A stretch of DNA of 34,753 nt from Equibacterium sp963662035 (lineage in GTDB: Bacteria; Bacteroidota; Bacteroidia; Bacteroidales; UBA932): assembly GCA_963662035.1 (NCBI GenBank), contig CAVLDO010000020.1:1-34753 (forward strand), given 5' to 3'. Every line of letters starts with the position of its first letter. Position 1 is the first letter of the stretch. Below the pieces are notes generated by a model. That model saw nothing but the letters and a program-made list of their open reading frames with translations. It made no database searches and was not told the origin of the DNA. This document shows positions 19,110-26,366 of this stretch, piece by piece. The translations under genes were made by a program, and so were the position numbers.

Positions 19110-19117
19110 CAAAGTAA
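19110..19117 (-). promoter_or_regulatory. Possible ferredoxin -7 element
   Basis: TTACTTTG on the minus strand, seven of eight matches to TAnnTTTG, about 30 bp before the ferredoxin ATG. An ATTG lies 22 nt upstream. Weak by sequence alone. Confidence 0.4.
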
Positions 19118-19149
19118 AGCATTTTCTCTAAAATATTGCCAATTAATCT

Positions 19150-19157
19150 TATATTTG
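19150..19157 (+). promoter_or_regulatory. -7 element for the DUF1573-meaB operon
   Basis: TATATTTG, an exact TAnnTTTG match, 20 bp before the ATG at 19178. No convincing TTTG at the -33 distance. The implied leader is only about 12-15 nt. Confidence 0.5.
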
Positions 19158-19177
19158 TCAAGAAAAAATGAGATGAA

Positions 19178-20293
19178 ATGAAGCTGAAAGTGACTTTTGC
19201 GGCGCTTGCCGCCTTTTTTTTGATGCTCTGCTCAGTGCCCTGCGCGGCCCAGAGCGGTGACACCCGTCCCGAGGAGGAGGTGGTGCGCTTCAACGAGAAG
19301 GTGCACGACTTCGGCGACCTGCTGCTGAGCGACCGCAGCGTCAGCTGCAAGTTCACCTTCACCAACATCAGCGGCAAGCCGGTGGTGGTGCACAATGTGG
19401 TGTCGAGCTGCGGCTGCACCGTGCCCAAATGGACCAGGGAGCCGGTGATGCCGGGCAAGACGGGCACCATAGAGGTTACATTCAAAAACGACCAGGGGGC
19501 ATACCCCTTCAGCAAGGCCATAACCGCCTACATCTCCGGCATCAACCGCCCCGTGATACTGCACATCAAGGGCATAGTGTACGGCAAGAAGCTCACCCTC
19601 AAGGAGATGTACACAAACACCTTCGGCGGCGGGACTCTGGGCACGCGCGAGTCCACGATGATGCTGGGCAATATGTATCAGGGCAAGGCCAAGAGCGATG
19701 CCACATCCATTGCCAACCTCACCAATAAGCCGGTGAAGGTCACTGTAAAGAGCGAAGACCCCGCCCTCTCGGTGGCGGTGGTGCCCAATCCGATTCCAGC
19801 CGAGGGCAAGGCATCGCTCACCTACACCGTGAACACCGCCCGGGGAGAGAAGAAGTGGGGCAACAACGAATATTTTGCCTCGTTTATTATTGACGGCGCG
19901 CCTGCCGATGAGAAAATCAGGGTGGTTGCCACCATCGCGGATAATTTTGACGGCTACACAAAGGTGCAGAAGGAGAAAGGGCCCGTGCCCTCGTTCGAGA
20001 AGGGATATCTGGATCTCGGATTAACCGACAAGGGCAAGCTCATAGACCATACCATTGTGGTGAATAATACCGGCAAGAGCCCTCTGGTGCTCTACAAAGC
20101 CGATTCTGACGACGGCCGCACCAAAATCCTGACGCCGGCCCCCGTGAAGATAGCCCCCGGCAAGAGCGCCGAGGTGAAAATCAAGTATGACCCCTCCACG
20201 CAGAGCGGCGAGTTCGTGAGCATCGTGACCTTCACCACCAACTCCCCGATGCGTCCCAGAATCGATTTCTTCATCAACGGAATTGTAGAGTAA
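19178..20293 (+). CDS. DUF1573 exported protein
   Basis: 371 residues. A signal peptide occupies about residues 1-24 (hydrophobic core VTFAALAAFFLMLCSVPCAA). A DUF1573 domain follows with its signature SSCGCTVPKW near residue 78 and the FGDLLLSDRS...FTFTN pattern before it; two further immunoglobulin-like segments follow, the last with KIAPGKSAEVKIKYDP. These domains resemble ASPM/SPD-2/Hydin-type folds and are abundant in Bacteroidota periplasm and surface proteins; the function is not established. The ATG at 19178 is used because an earlier ATG at 19173 runs at once into TGA. meaB begins 5 bp after its stop, so the two are almost certainly co-transcribed, though no functional link is known to me. 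Confidence 0.85.
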   Translation: MKLKVTFAALAAFFLMLCSVPCAAQSGDTRPEEEVVRFNEKVHDFGDLLLSDRSVSCKFTFTNISGKPVVVHNVVSSCGCTVPKWTREPVMPGKTGTIEVTFKNDQGAYPFSKAITAYISGINRPVILHIKGIVYGKKLTLKEMYTNTFGGGTLGTRESTMMLGNMYQGKAKSDATSIANLTNKPVKVTVKSEDPALSVAVVPNPIPAEGKASLTYTVNTARGEKKWGNNEYFASFIIDGAPADEKIRVVATIADNFDGYTKVQKEKGPVPSFEKGYLDLGLTDKGKLIDHTIVVNNTGKSPLVLYKADSDDGRTKILTPAPVKIAPGKSAEVKIKYDPSTQSGEFVSIVTFTTNSPMRPRIDFFINGIVE

Positions 20294-20298
20294 CGCTT

Positions 20299-21420
20299 AT
20301 GAAACGGCAAGGAGACTTTTTTGACGAATATCAGCAAGACCACAAAAATCACGACTCGGCCCTTGTGGTGAATGACGGCATAGCCCAGCCGCCGGTAATC
20401 AACCCGTATCTGCAGGGCCGGCCCCTGCGCCGCCCTTCGCTCAAGAGCGTGGACGAATATATGGCGGGCATCGAGGCGGGCGACACCACCATCCTGAGCC
20501 AGGCGATAACCCTGGTGGAGAGTCTCTCCGCCGTGCACCGCAAGACCGCCGCAGAGATTATAGCCCGCTGCCAGAAGATTTCAGCCGGGCGGCATACTAT
20601 GCGCATAGGCATCACAGGCGTGCCCGGAGTGGGCAAGAGCACCTTCATAGAGGCGTTCGGCAGCCATATCACCTCGCGCGGCCACAAGCTGGCGGTGCTG
20701 GCCATAGACCCTTCAAGCGAGCGCTCGAAGGGCTCCATTCTGGGCGACAAGACCCGTATGGAGAGCCTGGCCCGCGACCCCAAGGCCTTCATCCGCCCCA
20801 GCCCCAGCGCGGGTTCATTGGGCGGAGTTACGCGCCGCACCCGCGAGACGATTCTGCTGTGCGAGGCGGCCGGCTACGACGTGGTGTTCATCGAGACCGT
20901 CGGGGTGGGGCAGAGCGAGACCGCCGTGCACTCTATGAGCGACTTTTTTCTGCTGCTGATGCTCTCCGGGGCCGGCGACGAGCTGCAGGGCATCAAGCGC
21001 GGCATTATGGAGATGTCCGACTTGATATCCATCACCAAAGCGGACGGGAACAATGTGGAAAAGGCCAAGATGGCCCGCGCCCTCTATGCCAATGCGCTGC
21101 ACCTGTTCCCCCCTGCCGAGTCGGGCTGGACTCCCACGGCCGTGACCTCTTCCGCCGTGACTATGGAGGGGATGGACGACATTATGGCCAAAATCGAGGA
21201 GTATTTCACCCTGGTGCGCGGCAACGGCTATTATCTGCGCCGCCGCCGCGAGCAGGCCCGCTACTGGATGTACGAGAGCATAAACGACACCCTCAGAAAT
21301 ATGTTCTACGAGGATCCGTCGATCGCAAGGCTGCTGCCCGGATATGAGCGCGCGGTGCTCGACGGCTCGCTGGATTCGTTCGCGGCAGCCGAAGAGCTAA
21401 TCTCGAAATACCGGGGATAA
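20299..21420 (+). CDS. meaB: Methylmalonyl-CoA mutase-associated GTPase MeaB
   Basis: 373 residues of the MeaB/ArgK family of G3E P-loop GTPases. It gates adenosylcobalamin loading into, and protects, methylmalonyl-CoA mutase of the succinate-propionate pathway. Walker A is GVPGVGKS (107-114). Further hallmarks are AIDPSSERSKGSILGDKTRM, RPSPSAGSLGGVTRRTRE, FIETVGVGQSE and ITKADGNN. A long N-terminal arm (about 60 residues) and a C-terminal dimerisation helix are present. The mutase genes (mutA/mutB), often adjacent, are not in this window. The last 11 codons (AAEELISKYRG and stop) are repeated twice more downstream in a 76-bp tandem array. The start is 5 bp behind the DUF1573 stop. Confidence 0.95.
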   Translation: MKRQGDFFDEYQQDHKNHDSALVVNDGIAQPPVINPYLQGRPLRRPSLKSVDEYMAGIEAGDTTILSQAITLVESLSAVHRKTAAEIIARCQKISAGRHTMRIGITGVPGVGKSTFIEAFGSHITSRGHKLAVLAIDPSSERSKGSILGDKTRMESLARDPKAFIRPSPSAGSLGGVTRRTRETILLCEAAGYDVVFIETVGVGQSETAVHSMSDFFLLLMLSGAGDELQGIKRGIMEMSDLISITKADGNNVEKAKMARALYANALHLFPPAESGWTPTAVTSSAVTMEGMDDIMAKIEEYFTLVRGNGYYLRRRREQARYWMYESINDTLRNMFYEDPSIARLLPGYERAVLDGSLDSFAAAEELISKYRG

Positions 21421-21568
21421 TAATGCCGCAAACGAATCTGCATTAAACGCCTTTGGTGCAGCAGCCGAAGAGCTAATCTCGAAATACCGGGGATAATAAT
21501 GCCGCAAACGAATCTGCATTAAACGCCTTTGGCGCTGCAGCCGAAGAGCTTATTTTGAAATACCGGGG
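21385..21568 (+). repeat. 76-bp tandem repeat copying the 3' end of meaB
   Basis: Copy 1 is 21385-21460 and copy 2 is 21461-21536; they differ at only two of 76 positions. Copy 3 is partial (21537-21568) with a few substitutions. Each copy contains codons for AAEELIxKYRG and a stop; copies 2 and 3 are preceded by AFGA, so the tail reads GAAAEELI(S/L)KYRG. Only copy 1 is part of the meaB frame, since stops separate the copies. The array fills the whole gap between meaB and the stop of the convergent glycosyltransferase gene; no clear terminator is seen there. Confidence 0.9.
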
Positions 21569-22519
21569 TTAGAACCTTTCTTTGATGTTGTAGGTGTTGC
21601 GGCCGGCGGAATTGCGGGAGATGAGTTCTGCCAGAAATCCGGTGAGAAAGAGCATCACGCCGATCAGCAGACATACTATCGCCGCATAGAACAGCGGCTG
21701 GTCGGCCACCGCGCGGAACGGCAGCCCCTGCCCCTGGCGGACAAGCTTGACCGCTATTATCCAGATGGCGATGACAAATCCCACCAGAAACATCGAAATG
21801 CCGCCCAGACCGAAGAAGTGCATCGGCTTGCGGCCGAACTTCTGCAGGAACCAGATGGACATCAAATCCAGGAAACCGTTGGTGAAGCGCTCCAGCCCGA
21901 ACTTGCTGGTGCCGTATTTGCGCATATGATGCTGCACCACCTTCTCGGTGATTCTGCCGTAGCCGGCGTTCTTTGCCAGATAGGGGATAAAGCGGTGCAT
22001 CTCGCCGTACACCTCTATGCTTTTGACCACCTCGCCTCTGTAGGCCTTGAGACCGCAGTTCATATCGTGCAGCCGGATACCTGTGACTTTGCGGGCGGCC
22101 CAATTGTACACCTTGGAGGGGATGTTTTTGGTGAACTTGTTGTCGTAGCGCTTCTTTTTCCAGCCCGACACCAGGTCGTAGCCCTCTTCGCGTATAAGGC
22201 GCACCATCTCTGGGATTTCGGCGGGGTCGTCCTGCAGGTCGGCGTCCATCGTGACCACCACATCTCCCTCAGCAGCCTCGAATCCGCAATAGAGGGCGGC
22301 TGATTTGCCGTAGTTGCGCCGGAAGCGGATGCCGCGCAGGCGGCCGTATTCCTTGCGGAGTTCCTGAATCCGGCTCCACGAGCCGTCGGTGCTGCCGTCG
22401 TCCACCATAATCACTTCATACTCCATTCCGCTGCTCTGCAGGGTGGAGGTGATGCCCGAGAGCAGCTCGCACAGCGACTGTTCTTCGTTGAAGAGGGAGA
22501 TTACAATCGAGAGGTCCAT
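21569..22519 (-). CDS. Family 2 glycosyltransferase, polyprenyl-phosphate sugar transferase type
   Basis: 316 residues. The GT-A domain is N-terminal: SIVISLFNEEQSL, VDDGSTDGS at 39-47 and the metal-binding MDADLQDDP with DAD at 92-94. Two hydrophobic helices follow at about 230-255 and 277-300, the layout of dolichyl/undecaprenyl-phosphate glucose or mannose synthases (GtrB/DPM1-like). By family it moves a sugar from a nucleotide donor to a lipid phosphate at the cytoplasmic face of the inner membrane, for later use in glycan or lipid modification; the sugar cannot be told. It follows the DUF4199 gene by 6 bp, a pairing I recall as common in Bacteroidota. Its stop overlaps the edge of the meaB-tail repeat. 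Confidence 0.9.
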   Translation of the reverse strand: MDLSIVISLFNEEQSLCELLSGITSTLQSSGMEYEVIMVDDGSTDGSWSRIQELRKEYGRLRGIRFRRNYGKSAALYCGFEAAEGDVVVTMDADLQDDPAEIPEMVRLIREEGYDLVSGWKKKRYDNKFTKNIPSKVYNWAARKVTGIRLHDMNCGLKAYRGEVVKSIEVYGEMHRFIPYLAKNAGYGRITEKVVQHHMRKYGTSKFGLERFTNGFLDLMSIWFLQKFGRKPMHFFGLGGISMFLVGFVIAIWIIAVKLVRQGQGLPFRAVADQPLFYAAIVCLLIGVMLFLTGFLAELISRNSAGRNTYNIKERF

Positions 22520-22525
22520 AAGAGG

Positions 22526-23068
22526 CTAATCCAGTTCGTCTTCAGACTCGTCGTCCCCGTCGGAGTCCGCTGTGCCGAACGGGTTGTCGCTGCGGATGGA
22601 GGGGTTGATTATCGCGGAGGCCAGAAGCCCCTCGAGAAAGCACTTTATAAAGGAGGAGACGAACATAATGTGGGGCAGATTGTCCGTCATCTTATCTGCC
22701 ACGCTCTGCGATTCGGCGGGCAGGTTGTTCATATAGAGCGCCATAGCATCGTTTACCTGGGTCATCAGGCCTGGGAAGATCCACACAATGCAGGCGGTGT
22801 CGTAGAAGGCGCAGATGATGGAGGAGAGCAGCACGGTGGCCACTCCGAAGCCGAAGGGGGAGGTTCCGGTCACCGCAGCGTATTGCTTCATAAAATAGAG
22901 CAGCAGCCATATCGAGACACCTGTGCGCACCACAAAAATCAGCCAGCTGAGCGCCGCACTGGTCGGGAACAGGCAGCTTAAAGTGTTGCACAACACCGAG
23001 ACAGCCGCCAGAACCAGCCCTTTCGCGGCCGCCTGACTCCATTTATACCCTTTGCCGAATTCGTCCAT
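22526..23068 (-). CDS. DUF4199 integral membrane protein
   Basis: 180 residues with about four membrane segments: roughly 15-35, 40-60 (LSWLIFVVRTGVSIWLLLYF), 75-98 (FGVATVLLSSIICAFYDTACIVWIF) and 135-155. It ends in a very acidic tail (DSDGDDESEDELD). The layout and the gene partner (a family 2 glycosyltransferase 6 bp downstream) fit the DUF4199 family, whose function is unknown; a helper role for the glycosyltransferase is an inference from linkage. The ATG start lies about 25 bp after an exact -7 element. Confidence 0.75.
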   Translation of the reverse strand: MDEFGKGYKWSQAAAKGLVLAAVSVLCNTLSCLFPTSAALSWLIFVVRTGVSIWLLLYFMKQYAAVTGTSPFGFGVATVLLSSIICAFYDTACIVWIFPGLMTQVNDAMALYMNNLPAESQSVADKMTDNLPHIMFVSSFIKCFLEGLLASAIINPSIRSDNPFGTADSDGDDESEDELD

Positions 23069-23086
23069 TTTTATTCAAACTGATAA

Positions 23087-23120
23087 TTTGGGCAAATGTA
23101 ATAATTTGTTTTTAACTTTG
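23087..23120 (+). promoter_or_regulatory. thrS operon promoter
   Basis: TTTG (23087-23090), a 22-nt spacer (slightly long), TAACTTTG (23113-23120), exact to the -7 consensus. Transcription should start near 23126, just before a GC hairpin, leaving a leader of about 50 nt. Confidence 0.6.
23093..23100 (-). promoter_or_regulatory. -7 element for DUF4199-glycosyltransferase operon
   Basis: TACATTTG on the minus strand, an exact TAnnTTTG match, 25 bp before the ATG. The -33 position holds only TTCG at 22 nt. It overlaps the divergent thrS promoter region, so the two promoters share about 30 bp. Confidence 0.55.
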
Positions 23121-23129
23121 CACGAATAT

Positions 23130-23146
23130 GCTCCCCTGCGGGGAGC
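23130..23146 (+). promoter_or_regulatory. GC hairpin at the 5' end of the thrS transcript
   Basis: GCTCCCC (23130-23136), loop TGC, GGGGAGC (23140-23146): seven perfect pairs. No T-run follows, so it is not a terminator. Its position at the predicted 5' end suggests transcript stabilisation or an operator-like role in synthetase control; this is inference. Confidence 0.45.
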
Positions 23147-23177
23147 GCCAAGAGTGATTAACCGATAAAATGCATAT

Positions 23178-25115
23178 ATGATGATTAAAATCACATTCCC
23201 CGACGGAACCGTAAAAGAGTTCGAGCAGGGTGTCAGCGCATATGAAATCGCGATGAGCATCAGCCCCAGGCTGGCCGGCGATGTGCTGGTGGCCACTGTG
23301 AACGGTGAGATTTACGATCTGGACCGCCCCATAAGCGGCGATGCAAGCATCAAACTCCACAAATGGGAGGACAAGGAGGCAAAGAAGGCCTTCTGGCACT
23401 CTTCCAGCCACCTTATGGCAGAGGCGATAGAGTCTCTCTACCCCGGTGTCAAGTTTGGGATAGGCCCAGCCATAGACAACGGCTTCTACTATGACATAGA
23501 CCTGGGCGACAAGCAGATTGGCGACGACGACCTCAGGCACATCGAGGCCAAGATGCTGGAGCTGGCCCGCACAAAGGAGCGCTTCGTGCGCACCGACGTT
23601 TCCAAGCAGGAGGCTATGGAGCGCTTCAGCGCCAAAGGGGAGCAGTACAAGTGCGAACTGATCGAAGCCCTCGAAGACGGCTCGATCACCTTCTATACCA
23701 ACGGCAACTTCACCGACCTGTGCCGCGGCCCGCATCTGCGCGACACCTCGGCCATCAAGGCCATCAAGCTGCTGAATATCGCCGGCGCATACTGGCGCGG
23801 CGACGAGCACAACAAGATGCTCACCCGCATCTACGGCATCACCTTTCCCAAGAAGTCGATGCTCGACGAATATCTGGCAATGCTGGAGGAGGCCAAGAAG
23901 CGCGACCACCGCAAATTGGGGCGCGAAATGGAGCTGTTCACCTTCTCTTCGCGCGTCGGTGCCGGCCTGCCGCTTTGGCTCCCCAAGGGCGCAGACCTGC
24001 GCAACCGCCTGCAGGATTTTCTGCAGAAGGTGCAGAAGAAATACGGCTATCTGCCCGTCATTACCCCGCACATCGGCAGCAAGGATCTCTATGTGACAAG
24101 CGGCCACTGGGCACACTACGGTGCGGATTCCTTCCGCCCCATCACCACACCCCAGGAGGGTGAGGAGTATCTGCTCAAGCCTATGAACTGCCCTCACCAC
24201 TGCGAGATTTACCGCAGCAGACCCCGCTCATACAAAGATCTGCCGCTGCGTTTTGCCGAGTTCGGCACGGTTTACCGCTACGAGCAGAGCGGCGAGCTGC
24301 ACGGTTTGACCCGCGTGCGCGGCTTCACGCAGGACGATGCCCACCTCTTCTGCCGTCAGGACCAGATAAAGGATGAGTTCTGCAAGGTCATAGACATTAT
24401 ACTATATGTATTCAAGACCCTCAAGTTCACCGAATTCACCGCGCAGGTATCGCTCCGCGACCCCGACGACAAGGAGAAATACATCGGCAGCGACGAAAAC
24501 TGGGCCAAGGCGGAGCAGGCCATAATAGAGGCCGCCGCCGAGAAGAACCTCCCCACCGTGGTCGAGTATGGCGAGGCGGCGTTCTACGGCCCCAAACTGG
24601 ATTTTATGGTGAAGGACGCCATAGGCCGCAGCTGGCAGCTGGGCACCATCCAGGTGGACTACAACCTGCCGGAGCGTTTCGAGCTGGAATATGTGGACAG
24701 CAACAACGGCAAGGCCCGTCCGGTGATGATTCACCGCGCACCCTTCGGCTCGCTGGAGCGCTTTGTGGCGGTGCTGCTGGAGCACACCGGAGGCAAGTTC
24801 CCCCTCTGGCTGGCACCCGACCAGGTGGCCATCCTGCCCGTGAGCGAGAAATACAACGATTTTGCAAAAAAAGTTTGCGGATTGCTTGAAAATTACGAAA
24901 TTCGCGCCCTAATCGATGACCGTAACGAGACGATTGGCAAGAAGATACGCGAAAACGAGCTCAAGCACATCCCGTACATCGTGGTGGTGGGAGAGAAGGA
25001 AGAGGCAGACGGTTCGGTGGCAGTGCGCAGGCAGGGTGGCGAAAATCTCGGTACGATGACTGTCGAGGCATTTGCAGAATACCTTAGCAACGCAGTAAAA
25101 GAAGAACTTAACTAG
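23178..25115 (+). CDS. thrS: Threonyl-tRNA synthetase
   Basis: 645 residues, full length. Domains in order: TGS (about 1-62), editing domain, class II catalytic core and anticodon-binding domain. Editing-site residues His74, His78 (HSSSH), Cys182 and His186 (CRGPH) are present, as are the active-site zinc ligands Cys338 (MNCPHHC), His389 (DDAH) and His519 (MIHRAPFG). It charges tRNA-Thr and hydrolyses Ser-tRNA-Thr. The start is ATG at 23178 (a second ATG follows immediately); an ATG at 23170 is out of frame and stops after three codons. It heads the thrS-infC-rpmI-rplT-lepB cluster; infC begins 12 bp after its stop. Confidence 0.98.
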   Translation: MMIKITFPDGTVKEFEQGVSAYEIAMSISPRLAGDVLVATVNGEIYDLDRPISGDASIKLHKWEDKEAKKAFWHSSSHLMAEAIESLYPGVKFGIGPAIDNGFYYDIDLGDKQIGDDDLRHIEAKMLELARTKERFVRTDVSKQEAMERFSAKGEQYKCELIEALEDGSITFYTNGNFTDLCRGPHLRDTSAIKAIKLLNIAGAYWRGDEHNKMLTRIYGITFPKKSMLDEYLAMLEEAKKRDHRKLGREMELFTFSSRVGAGLPLWLPKGADLRNRLQDFLQKVQKKYGYLPVITPHIGSKDLYVTSGHWAHYGADSFRPITTPQEGEEYLLKPMNCPHHCEIYRSRPRSYKDLPLRFAEFGTVYRYEQSGELHGLTRVRGFTQDDAHLFCRQDQIKDEFCKVIDIILYVFKTLKFTEFTAQVSLRDPDDKEKYIGSDENWAKAEQAIIEAAAEKNLPTVVEYGEAAFYGPKLDFMVKDAIGRSWQLGTIQVDYNLPERFELEYVDSNNGKARPVMIHRAPFGSLERFVAVLLEHTGGKFPLWLAPDQVAILPVSEKYNDFAKKVCGLLENYEIRALIDDRNETIGKKIRENELKHIPYIVVVGEKEEADGSVAVRRQGGENLGTMTVEAFAEYLSNAVKEELN

Positions 25116-25119
25116 GAGG
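25114..25119 (+). promoter_or_regulatory. Strong Shine-Dalgarno of infC
   Basis: AGGAGG overlaps the thrS stop codon (TAG 25113-25115) and lies 8 nt before ATA 25128-25130. No comparable site precedes the other genes here, and a full Shine-Dalgarno is uncommon in Bacteroidota. It decides the infC start. Confidence 0.85.
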
Positions 25120-25127
25120 ACAAAACT

Positions 25128-25721
25128 ATAGCTAATTCTAACTACAGGCCGCCCAAGCCGAAGCCGGCTCCGCGGAAGAAGCCCCAGATGGGGCGTCAGA
25201 ACAGAGACGAAGACGACCACAGGGTAAATGACCAGATTACTGCGCCGCAGGTGAGACTAGTGGGGGAGAATATTCCCGAGCCGGGCATATATCCTCTCGC
25301 AAAGGCTCTGCAGATAGCTGTGGACCAGGAGCTTGACCTGGTGGAGATTGCAGAGGGAGCCAATCCGCCCGTGTGCAAGGTTATTGACTACCAGAAGTTC
25401 AAGTACCAGCAGCGCAAGAAACTCAAGGAGCAGAAGTCCAACGCCTCCAAGGTGGTTATCAAGGAGATTCGTTTCGGGCCGCAGACAGACGAGCACGACT
25501 ACAACTTCAAGCTCAAACACGCGCAGAGTTTTCTGCAGGAGGGGAGCAAGGTCAAGGCTTATGTCTTTTTCCGCGGGCGCTCCATCCTCTTCTCCGAGCA
25601 GGGAGAGAAGCTGCTGCTTAGGTTTGCGGTGGATCTGGACGAGTGGGGCAAGGCCGAGCAGATGCCTAAACTCGAGGGCAAGCGTATGATTATGATGATT
25701 GCCCCCAACAAGAAAAAATAG
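25128..25721 (+). CDS. infC: Translation initiation factor IF-3 (AUA start)
   Basis: IF-3 binds the 30S subunit, keeps the subunits apart and proofreads the start codon-initiator tRNA pair. From ATA 25128 the protein has 197 residues: a basic, proline-rich leader (ANSNYRPPKPKPAPRKKPQ), the N-domain (VNDQITAPQVRLVGENIPEP..) and the C-domain (KEIRFGPQTDEHDYNFKLKH). The first ATG (25188) would give 177 residues and leave AGGAGG 68 nt away, while ATA sits at ideal spacing. Between the thrS stop and this site the frame offers no ATG, GTG or TTG. Rare starts in infC (AUU in E. coli) let IF-3 repress its own synthesis, so the same loop is expected here. It shares the thrS frame and is probably co-transcribed. 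Confidence 0.9.
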   Translation: MANSNYRPPKPKPAPRKKPQMGRQNRDEDDHRVNDQITAPQVRLVGENIPEPGIYPLAKALQIAVDQELDLVEIAEGANPPVCKVIDYQKFKYQQRKKLKEQKSNASKVVIKEIRFGPQTDEHDYNFKLKHAQSFLQEGSKVKAYVFFRGRSILFSEQGEKLLLRFAVDLDEWGKAEQMPKLEGKRMIMMIAPNKKK

Positions 25722-25751
25722 ACTTTCAAGAACATTTAAAAATAGTTTAAA

Positions 25752-25946
25752 ATGCCTAAAATGAAAACCAATTCCGGTTCAAAGAAGCGTTTCACGCTCA
25801 CCGGATCGGGTAAAATCAAGAGAAGACACGCTTATCACAGCCACATTCTCACCAAGAAGACCAAAAAGCAGAAAAGAAACCTCGGCCACGTCGCTATCGT
25901 AAAGTCGGTGGACAACAAGAGAATCAAAGAGCTGTTGGTCAAGTAA
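25752..25946 (+). CDS. rpmI: 50S ribosomal protein L35
   Basis: 64 residues, very basic, with the family start PKMKTNSGSKKRF and the segment GKIKRRHAYHSHILTKKT. Full length. It binds 23S rRNA in the large subunit. It lies between infC (30 bp upstream) and rplT, the conserved infC-rpmI-rplT order; in other bacteria this operon is repressed by L20 through an mRNA structure. Confidence 0.97.
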   Translation: MPKMKTNSGSKKRFTLTGSGKIKRRHAYHSHILTKKTKKQKRNLGHVAIVKSVDNKRIKELLVK

Positions 25947-25965
25947 ACATTTATTAACCGAAAGT

Positions 25966-26004
25966 TCAGCAAATGAAAGTTCCCTCCCGAAGGGGCGCTG
26001 ACTC
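25966..26004 (+). promoter_or_regulatory. Possible hairpin in the rpmI-rplT spacer
   Basis: GTTCAGC (25966-25972) can pair with GCTGAC (25999-26004) with one bulged base, and an inner CCCT/AGGG pair can form. It lies 18 bp before rplT. The structure is modest; an L20-binding autoregulatory site is conceivable but unproved. Confidence 0.25.
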
Positions 26005-26021
26005 TCAAAATCAATTAAACT

Positions 26022-26366
26022 ATGCCTAGATCGGTAAACTCGGTGGCTTCAAGGGCACGCCGTAAAAAAATCCTGAAACAGACCCGCGGTAATTTCCTCT
26101 CCAGGAAAAACGTCTGGACGGTAGCAAAGAACACCTATGAAAAAGGTCTCACTTATGCATACCGCGACCGCAAGACCAAAAAACGCAACTTCCGCTCCCT
26201 CTGGATCACTCGTATCAACGCTGCCGCACGTCAGCATGGTATGACATATTCTCAGTTTATGGGTGCCATCCACGCTCAGAATGTCGGCCTCAACCGCAAG
26301 GTGCTCGCTGACCTGGCGATGAACAACCCTCAAGCATTCGAAGCCATCATCAATTCAGTCAAATAG
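26022..26366 (+). CDS. rplT: 50S ribosomal protein L20
   Basis: 114 residues with the typical extended basic N-terminus (PRSVNSVASRARRKKILKQT) and the globular C-domain (RINAAARQHGMTYSQFMG). Full length. L20 is needed early in 50S assembly and in many bacteria represses its own operon. Its stop codon overlaps the GTG start of lepB by one base (TAGTG), which couples the two genes. Confidence 0.97.
   Translation: MPRSVNSVASRARRKKILKQTRGNFLSRKNVWTVAKNTYEKGLTYAYRDRKTKKRNFRSLWITRINAAARQHGMTYSQFMGAIHAQNVGLNRKVLADLAMNNPQAFEAIINSVK

Noticed and set aside
21385..21568. CRISPR-like array from the regular 76-bp spacing
   Set aside because: The copies are contiguous without unique spacers, and each contains the meaB C-terminal codons, so it is a tandem duplication.
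25188..25190. ATG as the infC start
   Set aside because: It is 68 nt from the strong AGGAGG, and the frame is open back to ATA 25128 at ideal SD spacing.
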